Source: Myxococcales bacterium
GTDB taxonomy: Bacteria; Myxococcota; Polyangia; Nannocystales; Nannocystaceae
Direction: 5' to 3'
Length of the DNA stretch: 64,000 nt
Assembly: GCA_016793465.1 (NCBI GenBank)
Contig: JAEUJW010000054.1
Span: 1 to 64,000, forward strand
Each line of letters begins with the position of its first letter. Within the stretch, counting starts at the first letter, position 1. The notes below the pieces were generated by a model. That model searched no databases, had not been told where the DNA came from, and saw only the letters and a list, made by a program, of their open reading frames with translations. Below are positions 11,950-21,070 of the stretch, one piece after another. The position numbers and the translations under genes are program-made.

Positions 11950-12125
11950 GCGGCGGCGGCGGACAGGCGCTGCCAGGTGGTGGCCTGCATGCTCTCGCGG
12001 GCCTCCATGCGCGCGAGCCAGGCCGCGAGAGGGGCTGGCCCTCGGCGAACTGCGGCAGGAACGCGAGGTGCGCGGCCAGCTGGATGTCGGCGAGCGAGAG
12101 CTCGCGCCCGGCCACGAACGCTGCT
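11950..12125 (-). pseudogene. Remnant of a glutathione S-transferase C-terminal domain
   Basis: Reading leftward from about 12120, one frame gives FVAGRELSLADIQLAAHLAF followed by LPQFAEGQP. After a 1-nt shift near 12033, another frame gives LAAWLARMEARESMQATTWQ followed by RLSAAA. Together these match the C-terminal helical domain of glutathione S-transferases, where the SLADI segment is characteristic. There is no N-terminal thioredoxin-fold half: the sequence runs into the end of the FadL-type gene at 12147. It is therefore a 5'-truncated, frameshifted fragment squeezed between acnA and the next gene. Confidence 0.55.
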
Positions 12126-12146
12126 GCTCACCGGCGACGTCGGGGG

Positions 12147-13613
12147 TCAGAACTTGATCTTCAGGTGGCCGGCGATGGTCGCGAGGAAAAGCTTGTACTT
12201 GCCGTTCCCGAGGTCGTAGTCCGACGTGGTGACGGTGCGGGGGATGATGCCCTGGAAGCGGGCGTCGCCGTAGAGGCCGACGCGCTCGGTGATGTCGAAG
12301 CCGCCGCCGACGGCGCCGATGATGCGGTGGCCGTCGGGCGAGGCGGTGTCGACGGTCTTGTCGGGCGAGGCGGGCGACTGGTAGCCGAGGGTGGCGGACA
12401 GCAGCACGCGGGTGGTCGGGCGGAAGCGGCCGCTGGCCTCGACCCACACGGTGTCCTTCCAGTTGCGGGGCAGCACGACCTGCAGCTCGTTGCCGATGCC
12501 GAGGGCCTTCTGGACCAGCTGCTCGGACTTGGTGGTCACGTAGAAGGCGTCGACCTCGGAGTAGCGGACGTACTGCACGAAGCCGTCGACGCGCCACTTG
12601 GCGTTGAAGTCGTAGGACAGGCCGAGGGTGATGCGCTTGGGCAGGCGGAACGACAGCTCGGCGTCGCCCTGGACCAGCGGGTCGAACTTCAGGCCCTGGG
12701 CCGCGAGGTCCTGGGTGAAGAACGGGTCGTTCATGTCGATGGCGAACTTGCCGCGGTACCGCATCTTCGCGCCGTGCTGGTAGACCAGCGCGATCGAGAA
12801 CTTCTTGGTCGGGTTGACGGTCACGCCGACGTTGAAGCTGGCGCCGTGGGAGAACGCCTTCTTGACGGCGATGTCGCGGCCGAAGGTGCCGAGCTCACGC
12901 ACGTCGGTGGGGGCGTTGGGGCCGAAGTCGTTCTCCTGACCGAGCTTCTCGAGGCCGGTCTTGAACTCCTGGACGGCGCCGAAGTCCTGCTTCTTGGCCA
13001 GCTCGGCGAAGCCGAGCACGTAGCTGACGCCGGCGCCGAGCGAGACGTAGTCGTTGATGCGGAACGCCGCGCTGGCGGTGATGTGCGAGGCGACGATGAA
13101 GGCCTGCTGCAGCTGGAAGGCCTGGGGTCCGTTGCGGTCGAACTTCAGGGGCGCGCCGTAGGGCACGTAGACGCCGAGGCCGAACACCAGGCGCTTCTTG
13201 ATCGGCGGCAGCACGATGAAGATGTTGCCGAGCGGGGCGATCGGGGTGGCCTTGGCGACCGGACCGTAGCCCGACTTGTTCGGGTCGACGTTGTCCATCG
13301 AGATCGGGGTCTTGAACTCGAGGGTGTCGGGGGTCTGGTACTGGCCGGTGTAGTTGCGCTGGTAGCGGATGTCGCCGACGACGAGCATGAGGCCGCCGAA
13401 GAACTCGCCGCGCTTCATGTAGGCGAGGTTGGCGGGGTTCCAGTGGATGGCGGCGCCGTCGCGGGTGGTCGGGCCCGACTGGCCGCTGCCGATCATCGGC
13501 GCGTCGAGGCCGGAGGCGCGGGCCAGCGAGGGCGCGGCGAGGGTCGCGGCCGCGAGGAGCAGGGGGGCGGACGTGGCGAGCGTGGGGCGTGGCATGCGTG
13601 GACGGAGGGGCAT
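12147..13613 (-). CDS. FadL/TodX-type outer membrane transport protein
   Basis: 488 aa, ATG at 13613 (a second in-frame ATG at 13595 is possible). A signal peptide ends near residue 33 (LARASG). The mature N-terminus GLDAPMIGSGQSGPTTRDGAAIHWNPANLAYM is typical of the OMPP1/FadL family: the hatch-domain segment with the conserved NPAxLA motif. The rest alternates hydrophobic and polar residues as in a long beta-barrel, and it ends with an aromatic residue (KIKF), the usual signal for barrel insertion. FadL proteins move long-chain fatty acids and other hydrophobic compounds across the outer membrane. It is the last gene of a leftward unit after three related lipoproteins (93 bp after the first of them), suggesting they work with it. 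Confidence 0.88.
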   Translation of the reverse strand: MPLRPRMPRPTLATSAPLLLAAATLAAPSLARASGLDAPMIGSGQSGPTTRDGAAIHWNPANLAYMKRGEFFGGLMLVVGDIRYQRNYTGQYQTPDTLEFKTPISMDNVDPNKSGYGPVAKATPIAPLGNIFIVLPPIKKRLVFGLGVYVPYGAPLKFDRNGPQAFQLQQAFIVASHITASAAFRINDYVSLGAGVSYVLGFAELAKKQDFGAVQEFKTGLEKLGQENDFGPNAPTDVRELGTFGRDIAVKKAFSHGASFNVGVTVNPTKKFSIALVYQHGAKMRYRGKFAIDMNDPFFTQDLAAQGLKFDPLVQGDAELSFRLPKRITLGLSYDFNAKWRVDGFVQYVRYSEVDAFYVTTKSEQLVQKALGIGNELQVVLPRNWKDTVWVEASGRFRPTTRVLLSATLGYQSPASPDKTVDTASPDGHRIIGAVGGGFDITERVGLYGDARFQGIIPRTVTTSDYDLGNGKYKLFLATIAGHLKIKF

Positions 13614-13706
13614 GGGTGGGGTCGGTAGGGGGCTCGCGGTGGTGCGGGGGCAGGAGGCCGGCCGCGGTGTCGGTCAGGGGCCCGTCAGGCCATGTGGAGA
13701 GGGAGC

Positions 13707-15455
13707 TCAGCGGACGCGGGTGATCTCGAGGTGGATGGAGCTGCGGTCGGGCTTGTCGCCGACGGCCAGCTGGAACACGTGGCCGGCGTCGTCCGCGACG
13801 AACACGACGTCGCCGGGGTCGACCCGGACCTTCTCGTGGCTGTCGTCGCCGTCGCCGATGTCGGCGGCCGACGAGACCTTGTTCGCCAGGGTCGCGTCGC
13901 CGTAGAAGCCGACGTGCTCGTAGGCGTAGGGGCGGACCAGGGCGCCCTCGGCGTCGGTGCGCAGGTCGCCGGACGTCACGAAGTACAGGTAGTCGGCGCC
14001 CAGCGCGTGCGAGCGCACATAATAGAAGTCGGCGTCGCCGGCGGCGTTGTTGTTGAGCAGCTTGGCGAGGTCGGCGAGGGCGTCGGGGTTGGCGGCGAAG
14101 TTGTCGCGGATCGACTGGAAGATGGCGTCCTGGTCGACGGGGATCTGGACGTTCTTCAATGTGAACTCGACGTCGGCCTCGCCCTCGGGGATCGCGGGGT
14201 CGCCGGGCGAGGCGGGGTCGTGCAGGCGCCACTGCGCGACCTCGGCGAGCATGTCCCAGAAGTACGCGGGCGGCGGCGGCTCGCCGGTGCCGGCGAACGA
14301 CTCCATGACCAGCCAGCCGTCGCCGTCGATGCAGCTGGTGAAGGCGGTGACGCCGGTGCCGAGCTCGTACTCGTTGCAGTGGGCGCCGATCGGCGGGGTG
14401 ACGATGTCCGCGCCGCCGAGGGTGCGCCGGCGGGCCATCTCCATGATCAGGAACTCGAACTCCCACTCGGGCAGGTCCCAGATGTCCGAGTTGCCCTGGC
14501 GGACCGGATCCCTGGAGTCGCCGCCGAGCATGAACGCGGGGTTCTCCTGGATGCGCACGGTCATCTCGGACAGCTCGAGCACGTCCTTCAGGCCCTCGAC
14601 CGTCATCGACTTCTCGTCCTTGAAGTCGAAGGCGCGGGCGACCTGGCTGGGGGTGCTGTTGACGCTGGCGACGCCGCCGGTGGTCAGGTCGACGCCCTTG
14701 AACGGGAGGGCGTTGAGGCTGGCGCGGACCTTCATGGTGAAGGCGGGCTCGGCCAGGCCGGCGGCGGAGATGACGAAGCCGGGGTGGTCGCCCTGGGGGC
14801 CGAAGCGGGCCGGCAGGGTCTCGAAGTTGTAGACGAGGTCGCCGAGGGTGATCGGCAGCGACTTCGGGGTCACGTCCCACAGGCCGTCGGGGTGCTCGGC
14901 GTCGACCAGGCCCCTGCGCACCCTGGCGTTGGGGTGCGAGCCGAGCAGGTGGGTGAGGAACACGTCGGCGACCACGTCGGAGGGCACGGCCGGGTCGGTG
15001 ACCGCGATCTGCATGATGTTGGCGAGGCACTTGGCCGGCGGGATGCCGACCGCGCCGGCCAGGCCGATCAGCTTCTCGAGCTTGGTGTCCTCGAGGTTGG
15101 CGTTGTCCGGGGTCATCGCCACCAGCTTGCGCATGTTCTGGGCGGCGACCGACAGCTCCTCGGCCTCGGACGGCGGCAGGTCCTTCAGCTGTTGCAGCAC
15201 GATCTCGACCGACTGCGTCATGTCGTAGTCGAGCAGCCACAGCTCGTCGAGCGTCTTGCGCGGGAGCTTCTTCAGGTCGCCGAGGCTCAGCGTCTGCTCG
15301 TAGTCGGTGACGTTGAACTCGCGGTAGCGCAGCGTCACGCCCCGGGTCTCGCCGGCGGACTGCTCGGTCGAGACGTCCAGCGGGGGCTCGGAGATGTCCT
15401 CGACGCAACCGGCGAGGGTCAGCGCGCAGACGGCGAGGGTGGGGCGTGTGAGCAT
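13707..15455 (-). CDS. Lipoprotein, paralogue 1 of a three-member family
   Basis: 582 aa, signal peptide with lipobox LAGC. It is clearly related to the next two genes upstream. Shared landmarks in order are a D-D dipeptide with DMT near residue 65, AMTPDNA, SHPNARVRRG, FGPQGDHPGFV, VASVNSTPSQVARAFDF, WDLPEWEFEFLI, PPPPAYFWDMLAEVAQWRLHD, DADFYYVRS...YLYFVTSGDLR, HVGFYGDATLANKVS, and DDSHEKVRVDPGD followed by a short C-terminal beta domain. No known catalytic signature was recognised. The start is 12 bp after the stop of the gene at 15468, so the two are surely cotranscribed. Its role is presumably at the outer membrane, together with the FadL-type protein encoded downstream. Confidence 0.8.
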   Translation of the reverse strand: MLTRPTLAVCALTLAGCVEDISEPPLDVSTEQSAGETRGVTLRYREFNVTDYEQTLSLGDLKKLPRKTLDELWLLDYDMTQSVEIVLQQLKDLPPSEAEELSVAAQNMRKLVAMTPDNANLEDTKLEKLIGLAGAVGIPPAKCLANIMQIAVTDPAVPSDVVADVFLTHLLGSHPNARVRRGLVDAEHPDGLWDVTPKSLPITLGDLVYNFETLPARFGPQGDHPGFVISAAGLAEPAFTMKVRASLNALPFKGVDLTTGGVASVNSTPSQVARAFDFKDEKSMTVEGLKDVLELSEMTVRIQENPAFMLGGDSRDPVRQGNSDIWDLPEWEFEFLIMEMARRRTLGGADIVTPPIGAHCNEYELGTGVTAFTSCIDGDGWLVMESFAGTGEPPPPAYFWDMLAEVAQWRLHDPASPGDPAIPEGEADVEFTLKNVQIPVDQDAIFQSIRDNFAANPDALADLAKLLNNNAAGDADFYYVRSHALGADYLYFVTSGDLRTDAEGALVRPYAYEHVGFYGDATLANKVSSAADIGDGDDSHEKVRVDPGDVVFVADDAGHVFQLAVGDKPDRSSIHLEITRVR

Positions 15456-15467
15456 GGGGCGGTCGGG

Positions 15468-17285
15468 TCAGTGCGTGCGGGTGATGGTCAGCGAGACCTT
15501 GTGGCGCTCGGGCTTGTCGTTGACGTCGATGCGGTAGACGTTGCCCTCGTCGTCCTGGGCGTAGATGGTGTCGCCGGGGTTGATGGCGATCTTCTCGTGG
15601 GTCACGTCGCCGTCGACGTTCTCGCGGCTCGAGATCTTGGACTTGCCCTGGGCGTCGCTGAAGAACCCGACGTTCTTGTAGTCGGCGTACCTGCGCTCGT
15701 AGCCGCCGTTGTTGTCGCCCTTGATGTCTTCCTCGGTGATGAAGTAGAGCCAGTCGCCGCCGGTCTCGTCGACGTAGTAGTAGAAGTCGGCGGCGCCGTC
15801 GGTGTTCTCGTTGAGCAGCTCGGCGATGGCGGCCAGGGCGGCGGGGTTCTTCTGGATGTTCTCGCGGATCTGGCCCTCGAGCTCGGCGGTCGAGATGCCG
15901 GCGGCGACGTCGCGCAGGGTGAAGCCGATGTCGGCCTCGCCCTCGGCGAGGCCCTCGTCGTGCAGGCGCAGCTGGGCCACCTCGAGCAGCACGTCCCAGA
16001 AGTACGACGGCGGGGGCGGGGGCTCGTCGAGCAGCACCGACTCGTCGACGCTGAGCGAGACCCAGGCGTCGGGCTCCTCGCCGTCGTCGGCCACGCCGTT
16101 GTCGCCCATGCACACGTGCACGGCCTCGAACGGCTCCTCGACGTCGCCCTGGGGGGCGTACACGCTGCAGTGGGGCTCGATGTCGGCGGCGCGGAGGTAG
16201 GCGATCTGGGCGATGAGGCGCTCGAACTGCCACAGCGGCAGGTCCCAGACCGGCGAGTCGCCGAGCGGCATGGGGTCCTGCTGGGTGCCGCTGGCGACGC
16301 GCTCGGGGTTCTCGGTGATCTTCATGGTCATCGAGTCGATGACGAGGTCGGGCGCGAGGCCCTTGATCTCCATCCAGTCGGGGCTGTCGAAGTCGAAGGC
16401 CTCGGCGACCTGGCTCGACGTCGAGTTGACGCTGGCGACGGTGACGCTGGTCAGGTCGACGCCCTTGTAGGGGAGGGCGTTGAGGTTGACGCGCACGGTC
16501 ATCGAGAAGTCGTCGAGGGCGGCGACGATCGGGCTGGCGGCGCTGATGAAGCCGGGGTGGGGGGCCTTGCTGGCGTCGGGGAAGGCGGCCGGGCCGAAGG
16601 TGGTGGCGAGGTCCTGGAAGTCGGTGACGACGTCCCACAGGCTCACGGGCATGCCGCCGGGGGTGACCTTGCAGGTGGCGGTCGCGCCGTCCTTGGTGGT
16701 GACGGCGGGCTGGCCGTCGGGACAGGTCGAGAACTTGGGGGCGCGGCGCAGCTGGGCGTTCGGGTGGGTCAGCACGACCTGATCGATGATCGGGTCGACC
16801 GTGGACTCGACGCTGATGATGCCGGTGTTGGCCTCGATGCCGATGAGGTCGGACAGCACGAGCGAGGGCGGCAGGCCGACGGCCTCGCCGATGCCGAGCA
16901 GGCCGGCGAGGCTGCTGCCGGTCAGCACGGTGTTGGCCGGCGTCATGTTGAGCAGCTTCCACATGTTGCGCGCGGCCGGGTCGAGCCCGTAGGCCTCGAC
17001 CTCGTCGGTCTGGACGAGGATGTTGAGCGCGTTGGTGATGAGCGGCCGGATGTCCATGTCGAGCAGCCAGGTCTCGCGCAGGATCTTCTCGGGGAAGCGC
17101 TTCTTGATGTCGGCCTTGGTCAGGGTCTGTTCGAAGCCCTTGGCGTCGAACCGGAGGTAGCGCAGCTCGACGGTGCGGGACTCGTCCTCCGCGATCTGGG
17201 AGTCGTCGGGCTCCTCGCCGAGGGTGAGCGCGGGGACGCAGCCGGCGAGCAGGGCGAGCGGGAGCAGGTGCTTGGCGTGGGACAT
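15468..17285 (-). CDS. Lipoprotein, paralogue 2 of a three-member family
   Basis: 605 aa with signal peptide and lipobox LAGC (LLPLALLAGCVPA). It aligns by eye with the downstream paralogue over its whole length: ETWLLDMDIRPLI, NMTPANT, THPNAQLRRAP, VASVNSTSSQVAEAFDFDS, VWDLPLWQFERLIAQIAYL, PPPPSYFWDVLLEVAQLRLHD, ADFYYYVDETGGDWLYFIT, NVGFFSDAQGKSKIS, VTHEKIAINPGDTIY, then DDEGNVYRIDVNDKPERH. An extra acidic insert lies near residues 395-430. The function is unknown. It sits 47 bp downstream of the third, longer paralogue. The C-terminal about 60 residues resemble a small C2- or beta-sandwich-like domain, though I cannot name it. Confidence 0.8.
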   Translation of the reverse strand: MSHAKHLLPLALLAGCVPALTLGEEPDDSQIAEDESRTVELRYLRFDAKGFEQTLTKADIKKRFPEKILRETWLLDMDIRPLITNALNILVQTDEVEAYGLDPAARNMWKLLNMTPANTVLTGSSLAGLLGIGEAVGLPPSLVLSDLIGIEANTGIISVESTVDPIIDQVVLTHPNAQLRRAPKFSTCPDGQPAVTTKDGATATCKVTPGGMPVSLWDVVTDFQDLATTFGPAAFPDASKAPHPGFISAASPIVAALDDFSMTVRVNLNALPYKGVDLTSVTVASVNSTSSQVAEAFDFDSPDWMEIKGLAPDLVIDSMTMKITENPERVASGTQQDPMPLGDSPVWDLPLWQFERLIAQIAYLRAADIEPHCSVYAPQGDVEEPFEAVHVCMGDNGVADDGEEPDAWVSLSVDESVLLDEPPPPPSYFWDVLLEVAQLRLHDEGLAEGEADIGFTLRDVAAGISTAELEGQIRENIQKNPAALAAIAELLNENTDGAADFYYYVDETGGDWLYFITEEDIKGDNNGGYERRYADYKNVGFFSDAQGKSKISSRENVDGDVTHEKIAINPGDTIYAQDDEGNVYRIDVNDKPERHKVSLTITRTH

Positions 17286-17332
17286 GGGTCGGGGGCCGTG
17301 CGGAGGGGTCGGATCGGGGGGAGCTGGCGGGA

Positions 17333-19546
17333 TCAGAGCGGCTCGATGCGGAGCACGATCTCGGTGGGGTCGGGGTTGTCCGGCACGAAGAAGTGCAGGG
17401 CGTAGTTGCGGGCCTCGTCGTCCTGCATGTAGAGCGTCTGCTCGCCGGGCTGCAGCTGGTACTTCTCGTGCTCGCTGTCCTTCAGGCCGCCGATGTCGGT
17501 GCGCGAGACCTTGTCGGTGAGCTCGCGGTCGGCGAAAAAGCCGGGCTTGGCGTAGCCGTAGTTGCTGATCGCCTCGGGGTCGTCCTTGCTCGGGCGCAGG
17601 TCGCTGGGGCCGACGAAGAACAGCATGGGGGCGCCGCCGCCGGCCTCGACCGCGGTGGCGCGGCGGTAGTAGAAGTCGAGGCGGGCGTTGTTCTTCCAGT
17701 ACTTGCCGAGGATGACGCCGGCGATGTAGTCGCTCTGCTTGGCGAGCTCGCTGCGGATCGACTTGATCATGTCGGCGGCGGTCAGGCCGATCGGGACGCC
17801 CTTCAGCGCGAACACCGGGTTGAGGTCGCCTTCATCGATCTCGGGGATGCCGTCGGCGTACTTGGTGTTGCCGTTGGGCTGCGGGGGGCCGCTGAAGTCG
17901 TGCAGCGACTGCTGGGCGACGTTGAGCAGCATCTCGTGGAAGTACTGCGGGGCGGGGAACGTGAGGCCCTGGAACAGGCCCGGGAGGTAGGTCCAGCCCG
18001 GCGGGTCGGCGACGCCGTCGAGCACCGGGTCCTCGTTCTTGTCGTCGGGGTCCGTCTTGGTCGGCGTGTCGACCCCGATGTAGGCGCCGAGGTAGCACAG
18101 CGGGTCGAGCTTGATGATGCAGAGGTCGAGCTTGCGCTGGCCGTAGGCCGCGTGCGCGGCGTGGGCGATGATGTACTCGAGCGACCACTTCGGCTGCTGC
18201 CAGACGTACTGGGCGAACGCGGGGTCGTCGTTGCCGGGGACGTTCTGCATGCACGCGTTGTCGCCGTCGAACTCCTTGCCCTCGCAGGAGGGGACCGGGA
18301 CCAGCTCGCCGGGCCCGGCGCCGGGGTTGAGCTCGGTGATGCGCATGCGCATGTCGACGGTCGGGACGTCGGTCAGGCCCTCGAACTTGACCTTCTGCTC
18401 GTCGGCGAAGTCGAACGCGAGCGGCGGCGGGCGGACGTCGTCGGTCGTGTCCTCGTCGGCGATCGCGTTGAGGAACATCTCGCCGGCGCCGACCGAGGCG
18501 TCGATGCCCTCGACGCGGCGGAGGTTGCTGGCGGCGGTGGCGGTCATCTTGAACTGGTCGGTGAGGGCGTCGCTGCGGGTCGTGAAGTCGGCGTCGTCCG
18601 GCATGAGCAGGCCGGGGTGGTCGCCCTGCGGGCCGTAGACCTCCGACAGCGGCTGCATGTCCTTCAGCGCGTCGTAGAGGGTGACCGCCAGCAGGCCCTC
18701 GTCGTTGGCGATGTTGGGGTGGGTGGCGAGCAGCGTGAGGCGCAGGGTGTCGGCGAGCAGCGAGACGTCGATGAACGGGCGGGTGTGGAGGGCGGCCTCC
18801 TGGGCGTGCAGCTCGACCTTGTTGGGGTTGTTGGCCTTCATCTTGTCGCGGCAGGCGTCGACGGTCTCGCCCGGCTTGGCCGGGCAGAACATGATGGCCG
18901 CGAGGGCGTCCTGGAAGCTGAGCTGGCCGAAGTTGTTGTCGTTGCTGGCGAACAGGTTGGCCATGTCCTCCATGACCGTGCCGCGGACCTGGGCGTTGCG
19001 CGGGGTCATGGTGAGGAGGCGGACCATCTGGTACTCGGGCGACTGCTTCCACTCGAGCACGGTCTGGCCGAAGGTCTTGCCGAGCGGGGTCTGGCCGCAG
19101 TCGTGCTGCGGGTCGGCGGGGAGCTGGGTGTCGGCGGTGTTCGGGTTGTAGTCGTCCCACTTGTCGCCGCACGAGCTCTGGATGCGGCCGAGGACGTCGG
19201 CGATCAGCGGGCCGCTGTCGACGTCGATCAGGTGGATGTTCCTGGCGGCCTTCTCGCCGAACACCTCGAGCGCCTTCTCCTTGTCGAGCTCGAGCACGAC
19301 CGGGGGCGGGGGCGTGTCGTCGATGTGCAGCCAGTAGCGCTGGGCGTGCTCGGTCGTCGGCGGGCCGGTCTCGTCGCCGGTGGTCGGTGGTTCGCCGGAG
19401 GTCGGGACGTCGCCGGTGTCGCCGGTGGTGCCGGTGCTGCTGCCGTCGTCGTCGCCGCTGGCCGGGGGGTCGCCGCAGCCGGTCCACAGGGCGAGCAGCG
19501 GCACGGCGAGGAGCGGCAGGGTGAGGCGGCGAGGCGTGGACGTCAT
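17333..19546 (-). CDS. Lipoprotein, paralogue 3, the longest member
   Basis: 737 aa from the ATG at 19546, chosen because it begins a normal signal peptide with lipobox WTGC; a further upstream in-frame start at 19594 would add 16 unlikely residues. After the Cys comes a Ser/Thr/Gly/Asp linker (DDDGSSTGTTGDTGDVPTSG...), then the family landmarks: NIHLIDVDSGPLIADVL, TMTPRNA, ATHPNIANDEG, YGPQGDHPGLLMP, PPLAFDFADEQKVKFEGLTD, WQQPKWSLEYIIAHAAHAA, PAPQYFHEMLLNVAQQSLHD, ARLDFYYRRA...MLFFVGPSDLR, KPGFFADRELTDKVS, and DSEHEKYQLQPGEQTLYMQDDEARNYAL. It has about ten Cys, several absent from its paralogues. It is the first gene of the unit ending with the FadL-type protein. Confidence 0.8.
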   Translation of the reverse strand: MTSTPRRLTLPLLAVPLLALWTGCGDPPASGDDDGSSTGTTGDTGDVPTSGEPPTTGDETGPPTTEHAQRYWLHIDDTPPPPVVLELDKEKALEVFGEKAARNIHLIDVDSGPLIADVLGRIQSSCGDKWDDYNPNTADTQLPADPQHDCGQTPLGKTFGQTVLEWKQSPEYQMVRLLTMTPRNAQVRGTVMEDMANLFASNDNNFGQLSFQDALAAIMFCPAKPGETVDACRDKMKANNPNKVELHAQEAALHTRPFIDVSLLADTLRLTLLATHPNIANDEGLLAVTLYDALKDMQPLSEVYGPQGDHPGLLMPDDADFTTRSDALTDQFKMTATAASNLRRVEGIDASVGAGEMFLNAIADEDTTDDVRPPPLAFDFADEQKVKFEGLTDVPTVDMRMRITELNPGAGPGELVPVPSCEGKEFDGDNACMQNVPGNDDPAFAQYVWQQPKWSLEYIIAHAAHAAYGQRKLDLCIIKLDPLCYLGAYIGVDTPTKTDPDDKNEDPVLDGVADPPGWTYLPGLFQGLTFPAPQYFHEMLLNVAQQSLHDFSGPPQPNGNTKYADGIPEIDEGDLNPVFALKGVPIGLTAADMIKSIRSELAKQSDYIAGVILGKYWKNNARLDFYYRRATAVEAGGGAPMLFFVGPSDLRPSKDDPEAISNYGYAKPGFFADRELTDKVSRTDIGGLKDSEHEKYQLQPGEQTLYMQDDEARNYALHFFVPDNPDPTEIVLRIEPL

Positions 19547-19765
19547 GGCGAGGGAGCCAGTCTCGCACGGTTTTACGCGTGAGCGCGAGAGCAAACCGGC
19601 GGCGAGCAGGCCGGTCCGCGGGGGCTGCCGCGACGTCGGCGGCGCGCACTCCCGACCCGCAGGGCCGACATGACCGAAAGAACAGTGGTCTAAAACGAGG
19701 CCCGTCGTTTCACGCGGACGGGTGGGGCTTTCCGATCGCCGGCCGCGGCGTGCTGAGGCCGCGGA

Positions 19766-20287
19766 TCACTTGAGGGACGACGGCGGCGGGGCCGGCGGGG
19801 CGGCACTCGGCGGCGGGCTCCGGGGTTGGGCGAGGCGCTCGACCTCGACGGAGGTCACGCAGTATGCGCCGGCCTGGCGGGCGTCGGGGGCCTTGTCGAC
19901 GATGAGGAAGAATTCATCGGGGTTGCTGAAGGCGGTGTGGATCGCGACGAACACGCGGTCGCTGATCTCGGGGCAGCCGCGGCCCCACTGCAGGCGGGCC
20001 GCGGTGTCGGGGCCGGCGGTGCCGAGCGTGCGCCAGAACGCGTGGAGGTAGCCGGCGCCGTTCTCGTAGACGACGAGGTTGGTGAAGGTGGTGGCGAACA
20101 TGCGGCGCGCGTCGGCGGCGGCCCGCGGCGTGGGGGCCGGCGGAGACGCGGCGGGGGGCGGCGGAGACGGTGCGGCCGACGGCGTGCCGGCGGGCGCAGA
20201 CGGAGCGGCGCGGGCGACGAGGCCGGCGAGGGCGAGGCCGGGGACGACGAGTGCGAGGCTCGAGAGGCGCCGGGACGGGCGAGTCAT
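19766..20287 (-). CDS. Exported protein with a Pro/Ala-rich linker, function unknown
   Basis: 173 aa. The ATG at 20287 gives a signal peptide (LSSLALVVPGLALAGLVARA) followed by a long Pro/Ala/Ser linker, a compact domain of about 90 residues (ADARRMFATTFTNLVVYENG...ISDRVFVAIHTAFSNPDEFF), and a Pro-rich tail. The domain has two Cys (CPEI and YCVTS) that could pair outside the cytoplasm. I do not recognise the family. It is divergent from the gene at 20366, with 78 bp between the starts. The 219 bp between its stop and the lipoprotein start at 19546 hold no gene; that stretch probably contains the promoter of the lipoprotein unit. Confidence 0.65.
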   Translation of the reverse strand: MTRPSRRLSSLALVVPGLALAGLVARAAPSAPAGTPSAAPSPPPPAASPPAPTPRAAADARRMFATTFTNLVVYENGAGYLHAFWRTLGTAGPDTAARLQWGRGCPEISDRVFVAIHTAFSNPDEFFLIVDKAPDARQAGAYCVTSVEVERLAQPRSPPPSAAPPAPPPSSLK

Positions 20288-20365
20288 GCCAGGATTTTGC
20301 CACGCCCGGGGCGGCGGTTGGCGAGCGCGCCAGATCACGGGTGTCGTCCGCCGCGGGAACTCGGT

Positions 20366-21028
20366 ATGCTGGCCGGCGTGCTCCGGATGTGCGCGTGCGT
20401 GGCGATCGGCGGGTGGCTGTCGGCGAGCGCGGCGCGTGCGGCTCCGACCGCGGACGAGGGCGACGTGGAGCCGGTGGCGGCGGCGACGGTGACGACGCGG
20501 GCGCCGGCGATCGAGGTGACGACCGCGAAGCGGGTGCGGCACGACTGGTACGCGGGCTTCGGGTTCGGGCTCGGGGCCGGCAACCTGCGCCCGGCCGGCG
20601 GCGGCGACGGTTCGCGGGCCGGCGCGTCGCTGCTGGTGCTGGCGCGCGGCGGCGGGCGCGTCACCGACAAGCTGCTGATCGGCGGGCTGGCGGTCACGGC
20701 GCTCGGCGGCGGCGACGGCGGGGCGCGCGGGCTCAGCAACCTGATGGCGGAGGCGCTGTTCTTCCCGATCAAGGACCGCGGGCTGGGGCTGGCGCTCGCG
20801 CTCGGGCTGTCGTCGACCTACGGCGCGCGCGCGACGGCGGCCAACGCGGCGACGTCGGAGGTCGAGCCGCTGCGCGGCGGGGTCGGGCTCGGGCTCGGGC
20901 TCGGCTACGACTTCTGGGTCGCGCGGCGCTTCAACGTCGGCGTGTGGCTGCGCGGCGACGGCAGCGCCGGGCCGGTCTACAAGTTCCGCGCGGCGGGCTC
21001 GCTGGGCCTGGCGTTCGCGTGGTACTGA
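20366..21028 (+). CDS. Predicted small outer-membrane beta-barrel protein
   Basis: 220 aa from the ATG at 20366, with a signal peptide ending near AARAAP. The mature part alternates Gly/aromatic and hydrophobic stretches (WYAGFGFGLGAGNL, DKLLIGGLAVTALGG, GLGLALALGLSSTYGA, GGVGLGLGLGYDFW, RFNVGVWLRGDG, AGSLGLAFAWY) and ends in Trp-Tyr, all typical of a small 8-10-strand outer-membrane barrel. No specific family was recognised. It converges with the YihY-family gene; the 42 bp between their stops hold two GGACA/TGTCC hairpins and one copy of the interspersed element. Confidence 0.65.
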   Translation: MLAGVLRMCACVAIGGWLSASAARAAPTADEGDVEPVAAATVTTRAPAIEVTTAKRVRHDWYAGFGFGLGAGNLRPAGGGDGSRAGASLLVLARGGGRVTDKLLIGGLAVTALGGGDGGARGLSNLMAEALFFPIKDRGLGLALALGLSSTYGARATAANAATSEVEPLRGGVGLGLGLGYDFWVARRFNVGVWLRGDGSAGPVYKFRAAGSLGLAFAWY

Positions 21029-21052
21029 CGGCTGTCCCGGAGGACAGGCGGC

Positions 21053-21070
21053 CATGTCCGCGGGGACAGG
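21053..21070 (+). repeat. Copy of the CATGNCCGNNGGGACAGG element
   Basis: Reads CATGTCCGCGGGGACAGG, an exact match to the consensus, and is followed by TCAG. It sits between two convergent stop codons, next to another small inverted repeat, CTGTCC-CGGA-GGACAG at 21032-21047. The paired hairpins may also act as a bidirectional terminator without a T-run. Confidence 0.6.
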
